8,833 nucleotides of DNA from Planctomycetota bacterium. Lineage in GTDB: Bacteria; Planctomycetota; Phycisphaerae; UBA1845; CAIVHJ01. Every line of letters starts with the position of its first letter. The stretch's first letter is position 1. The notes beneath the pieces are model-generated. The model worked only from the letters and a program-made list of their open reading frames with translations, searched no databases and had not been told where the DNA came from. Position numbers and translations under genes: made by a program. Below are positions 6,991-8,833 of this stretch, in pieces. Location of the stretch: the NCBI GenBank assembly GCA_022573485.1, contig JACZTW010000159.1, forward strand, positions 1 to 8,833, read 5' to 3'.

Positions 6991-8580
6991 TCACGGAAAC
7001 TCGCCTTGCAGGCGTTGGCCTCGGTGGTCAATATGGGGCCAAGCTCGTGCGAGGGGCGCGTACAGCTCAAAGGCGTCATCGGCGTACACGCGCTGCCAGC
7101 CCTCGGCATGAGACATGGCCTCAACGACGGGCCTGTTCGTGGCAATGAGCACCATGTCCGTCGGATACTTGTCGAGCGTCTCGCGCCAACCTGACTCGGC
7201 TTGGTAGAATGCGTGGTTCTCCGCGAGGGCCCCCGGCGGGTAGACGACCTCAAACCGCCCGTCGATGCTGACCTTTACGCTTGGGAACAACTTCCAACTC
7301 ACAAAGGCGCCAGTAGTGAACGGCGTCATAAGGTTACCTCGGAAGCTGACTTGCCGCAGATACGAAACCGCACCCACGGGATACACCAGCTTGGGATGGT
7401 CTCCCGGATTGGCGGGCAGCCGAAGTCTGAGAGGATTGTGAACGACCAGCGCGGCAAAGAGCACCGCCGCCATGACGCCCCACGACCAGGTACACGCCCT
7501 CTGACGCTTGATCCAGACCTGCTGCAGTATGCGTGCGAGCGGTGTCTCCTGGACAAACGCCGGCACGCAACAGACCCACACAACCGCATAGAGCGAGAGG
7601 TGTCGCTGGTGCCGCAGCGCGGCATAAGCTGTAAGAAGTACTATGGCAAGCCCCGGCAGTTGACGCACACCGCGCCGTGCGACGGCATACGTGACCAACA
7701 CGAGCGAGAAGACATAGAATCCGAGGACCGGCCCCCAAGCGTGCCACAGCGGACGCCACTCGGTGATCAAAGGACGATCCAACCACAGCGCGTCCCAAAT
7801 GTAGGGGTAATAGTGCCAGCCATAGGGGTTCACCATGATCAGCGCAAGCATGGCAATCGTCGTCGCGATGAGATGACCGACGGGCCGTTTGCGAAGTCCC
7901 TGCTCGGCGGTGTACAGCACGATCACCACAAGCCCCACAACGAACCCGCCGTGGACATTGACCCACAGCACGTAAATAGCCAGCCAAGGCCCGATCCACC
8001 GGCGCCAACGCCAAACAGACTTCAGGCGCCAGGCTACAGGCTCCAGCATCTGATCCTGAAGCCCGGAGCCCGAAGCCCGGAGCCCGACGGACCGGCGATC
8101 CTGTTCCAGGAAATACAAGAGGCACGCCAGCGCGAGCAACGTGAACATCTGCGCCCGAACGGTCGAGAATCCAATCAAGCTCAGCAGAATGCCGATGGGC
8201 ATGAGTGGGCACAAGACTGCATAGCTGGCCCCCTTGAGCCGTGCGCAGCCCACGACGACGATTGCGATTCCCGCGCACAGCAGGTACTTCAGCGCCAAGA
8301 GCCCCGCCGCGCCACCGGTGGTGGACACAAAATAGAGGATGGCTCCGGTGCCCCACTCGTGGTGAACCGAGGGATAGACTGTGGGTGTGTAGGCGAATTG
8401 ATCTGCCAGAGGCAGATAACCCAGCGCCAAGGCCTCGCGAAACAAGGCCATTTCGTGCCAGATGTCCGGATCGACGAAGGTATTCAGCGCGATACAGCAG
8501 AGAAACAGCCCAGCCAGAGCGGACAGCGCAGCAATGACGGTCTGCTTCTCATCATTGCGTTCGAGCAACTCACTTACCAT
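6991..8580 (-). CDS. Polytopic membrane protein resembling GT-C glycosyltransferases
   Basis: A 529-residue protein with about ten hydrophobic helices (first at about 15-36) and a soluble C-terminal part (about 386-529). The first outer loop carries DPDIWHE (37-43) and then HHEW (73-76). Acidic residues and a His after the first helix are typical of GT-C enzymes that use lipid-linked sugars. The C-terminal part contains GNLMTPFTTGAFVSWKLFP and SIDGRFEVVYPPG, a pattern I associate with uncharacterised planctomycete membrane proteins. Donor and acceptor cannot be named. ATG 8580 is preferred because extending upstream to TTG 8742 would translate a dispersed DNA repeat (LRLCGLCVLCGEV), a known kind of spurious N-terminus. 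The Shine-Dalgarno is poor. The gene ends in UGA right after the conserved C-terminus, which indicates that UGA is still a stop in this genome. A repeat-derived insertion lies in the loop at about residues 163-184. Confidence 0.75.
   Translation of the reverse strand: MVSELLERNDEKQTVIAALSALAGLFLCCIALNTFVDPDIWHEMALFREALALGYLPLADQFAYTPTVYPSVHHEWGTGAILYFVSTTGGAAGLLALKYLLCAGIAIVVVGCARLKGASYAVLCPLMPIGILLSLIGFSTVRAQMFTLLALACLLYFLEQDRRSVGLRASGSGLQDQMLEPVAWRLKSVWRWRRWIGPWLAIYVLWVNVHGGFVVGLVVIVLYTAEQGLRKRPVGHLIATTIAMLALIMVNPYGWHYYPYIWDALWLDRPLITEWRPLWHAWGPVLGFYVFSLVLVTYAVARRGVRQLPGLAIVLLTAYAALRHQRHLSLYAVVWVCCVPAFVQETPLARILQQVWIKRQRACTWSWGVMAAVLFAALVVHNPLRLRLPANPGDHPKLVYPVGAVSYLRQVSFRGNLMTPFTTGAFVSWKLFPSVKVSIDGRFEVVYPPGALAENHAFYQAESGWRETLDKYPTDMVLIATNRPVVEAMSHAEGWQRVYADDAFELYAPLARAWPHIDHRGQRLQGEFP
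8020..8087. repeat. Repeat-derived insertion inside the membrane-protein gene
   Basis: The plus strand shows CTTCAGGCGCCAGGCTACAG followed by near-identical units of GAAGCCCGGAGCCC, twice in tandem (8059-8086). In other frames this yields the phrases RLQAPGYRLQ and GLRASGSGLQ, which are familiar products of dispersed short repeats in bacterial genomes. Here it lies in frame in the coding strand and adds about 22 hydrophilic residues to a loop between membrane helices. Confidence 0.6.
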
Positions 8581-8652
8581 GCGATCCAACGGCCAAGAAC
8601 CGGCGAAAATGCCCGCGACGCACCTTGCGGTGTCGCACGTTGCCCCGGCTAC

Positions 8653-8685
8653 TTCACCGCAGAGCACGCAGAGACCGCAGAGACG
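8653..8685 (+). repeat. CGCAGAGAC-type dispersed repeat, copy 1
   Basis: The sequence consists of three near-repeats of about 9-11 bases built on CGCAGAGAC or CGCAGAGCA, preceded by TTCAC. It lies just upstream of the membrane-protein gene and is inverted relative to the copy at 8786-8816. It is a recognised type of short intergenic repeat found in many bacterial phyla and is not coding. Confidence 0.7.
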
Positions 8686-8785
8686 TAACAGAAAAGAATC
8701 TAACGAATTCGACGCGGAACGACAGTTGATACACACTGTCAAAGCAACACGGGCTCATATTCAGCCGCAACTTCTTTATCAACAA

Positions 8786-8816
8786 CACTCTGCGTTCTCC
8801 GTGGTCTCTGCGGTTT
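8786..8816 (-). repeat. CGCAGAGAC-type dispersed repeat, copy 2 (inverted)
   Basis: Read on the minus strand this gives AAACCGCAGAGACCACGGAG and then AACGCAGAGT, the same family as copy 1 in opposite orientation. The two copies flank about 100 bp (8686-8785) in which I see no gene or RNA. The pair could form a large imperfect hairpin. No transposase is present. Confidence 0.65.
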
Positions 8817-8833
8817 GAAATACTTTGATTGCT

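Noticed and set aside
7201..8688. Plus-strand open frame of 495 codons
   Set aside because: It lies opposite the membrane-protein gene. Its composition (His, Arg, Gln, Pro-rich, no hydrophobic core) is that of a mirror frame, whereas the minus strand gives a coherent membrane protein.
8737..8742. Perfect TTGACA -35 box on the minus strand
   Set aside because: No acceptable -10 box occurs at 16-18 bp, so a promoter cannot be supported here.

Overview
The window looks like chromosomal DNA of an uncultured, GC-rich Planctomycetota-like bacterium. This rests on gene content: a BlaI/M56 pair, a DUF3179 protein, a GT-C-like membrane protein and RG-rich linkers. No ribosomal or other phylogenetic marker is present, so it is an inference. 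All supported genes read on the minus strand, so the window is best read from right to left.

Layout from right to left. 8581-8833 is intergenic and holds two inverted copies of a CGCAGAGAC-type repeat. 8580-6991 encodes a 529-residue polytopic membrane protein resembling GT-C glycosyltransferases. 6827-3576 is the most notable locus: one reading frame of 1083 codons interrupted only by two in-frame UGA codons. Each UGA stands exactly where the relevant family has a catalytic or conserved Cys: FGSYT-U-PPF in an iodothyronine-deiodinase-like domain, and VGW-U-PLS in a DUF3179 domain. Each is followed at once by a perfect 6-bp hairpin with a G-containing 5-nt loop at the spacing of a bacterial SECIS element. 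I therefore annotate a single two-selenocysteine, multidomain, probably secreted protein. Read without recoding, it would be wrongly split into three genes. 3575-3249 is a regulatory gap holding a good sigma70-type promoter overlapped by a TACA-N2-TGTA BlaI operator. 3248-2859 is a BlaI/MecI-family repressor. 2834-1 is its partner, an M56 (BlaR1-like) membrane protease with at least 944 codons, which has no stop inside the window.

The BlaI and M56 genes form an autoregulated two-gene operon. In the BlaR1 family an extracytoplasmic sensor activates a cytoplasmic zinc protease, which leads to loss of the repressor. Here the usual penicillin-binding sensor appears to be replaced by a ten-cysteine cluster, a coiled coil, a small alpha/beta-like domain and a very long helix. 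The neighbouring selenoprotein is also predicted to act outside the cytoplasm and to do thiol or selenol redox chemistry. A functional link between the two is possible, but only proximity supports it. The selenocysteine machinery (selA, selB, selC, selD) is not in the window, so the recoding call must be checked against the rest of the genome.
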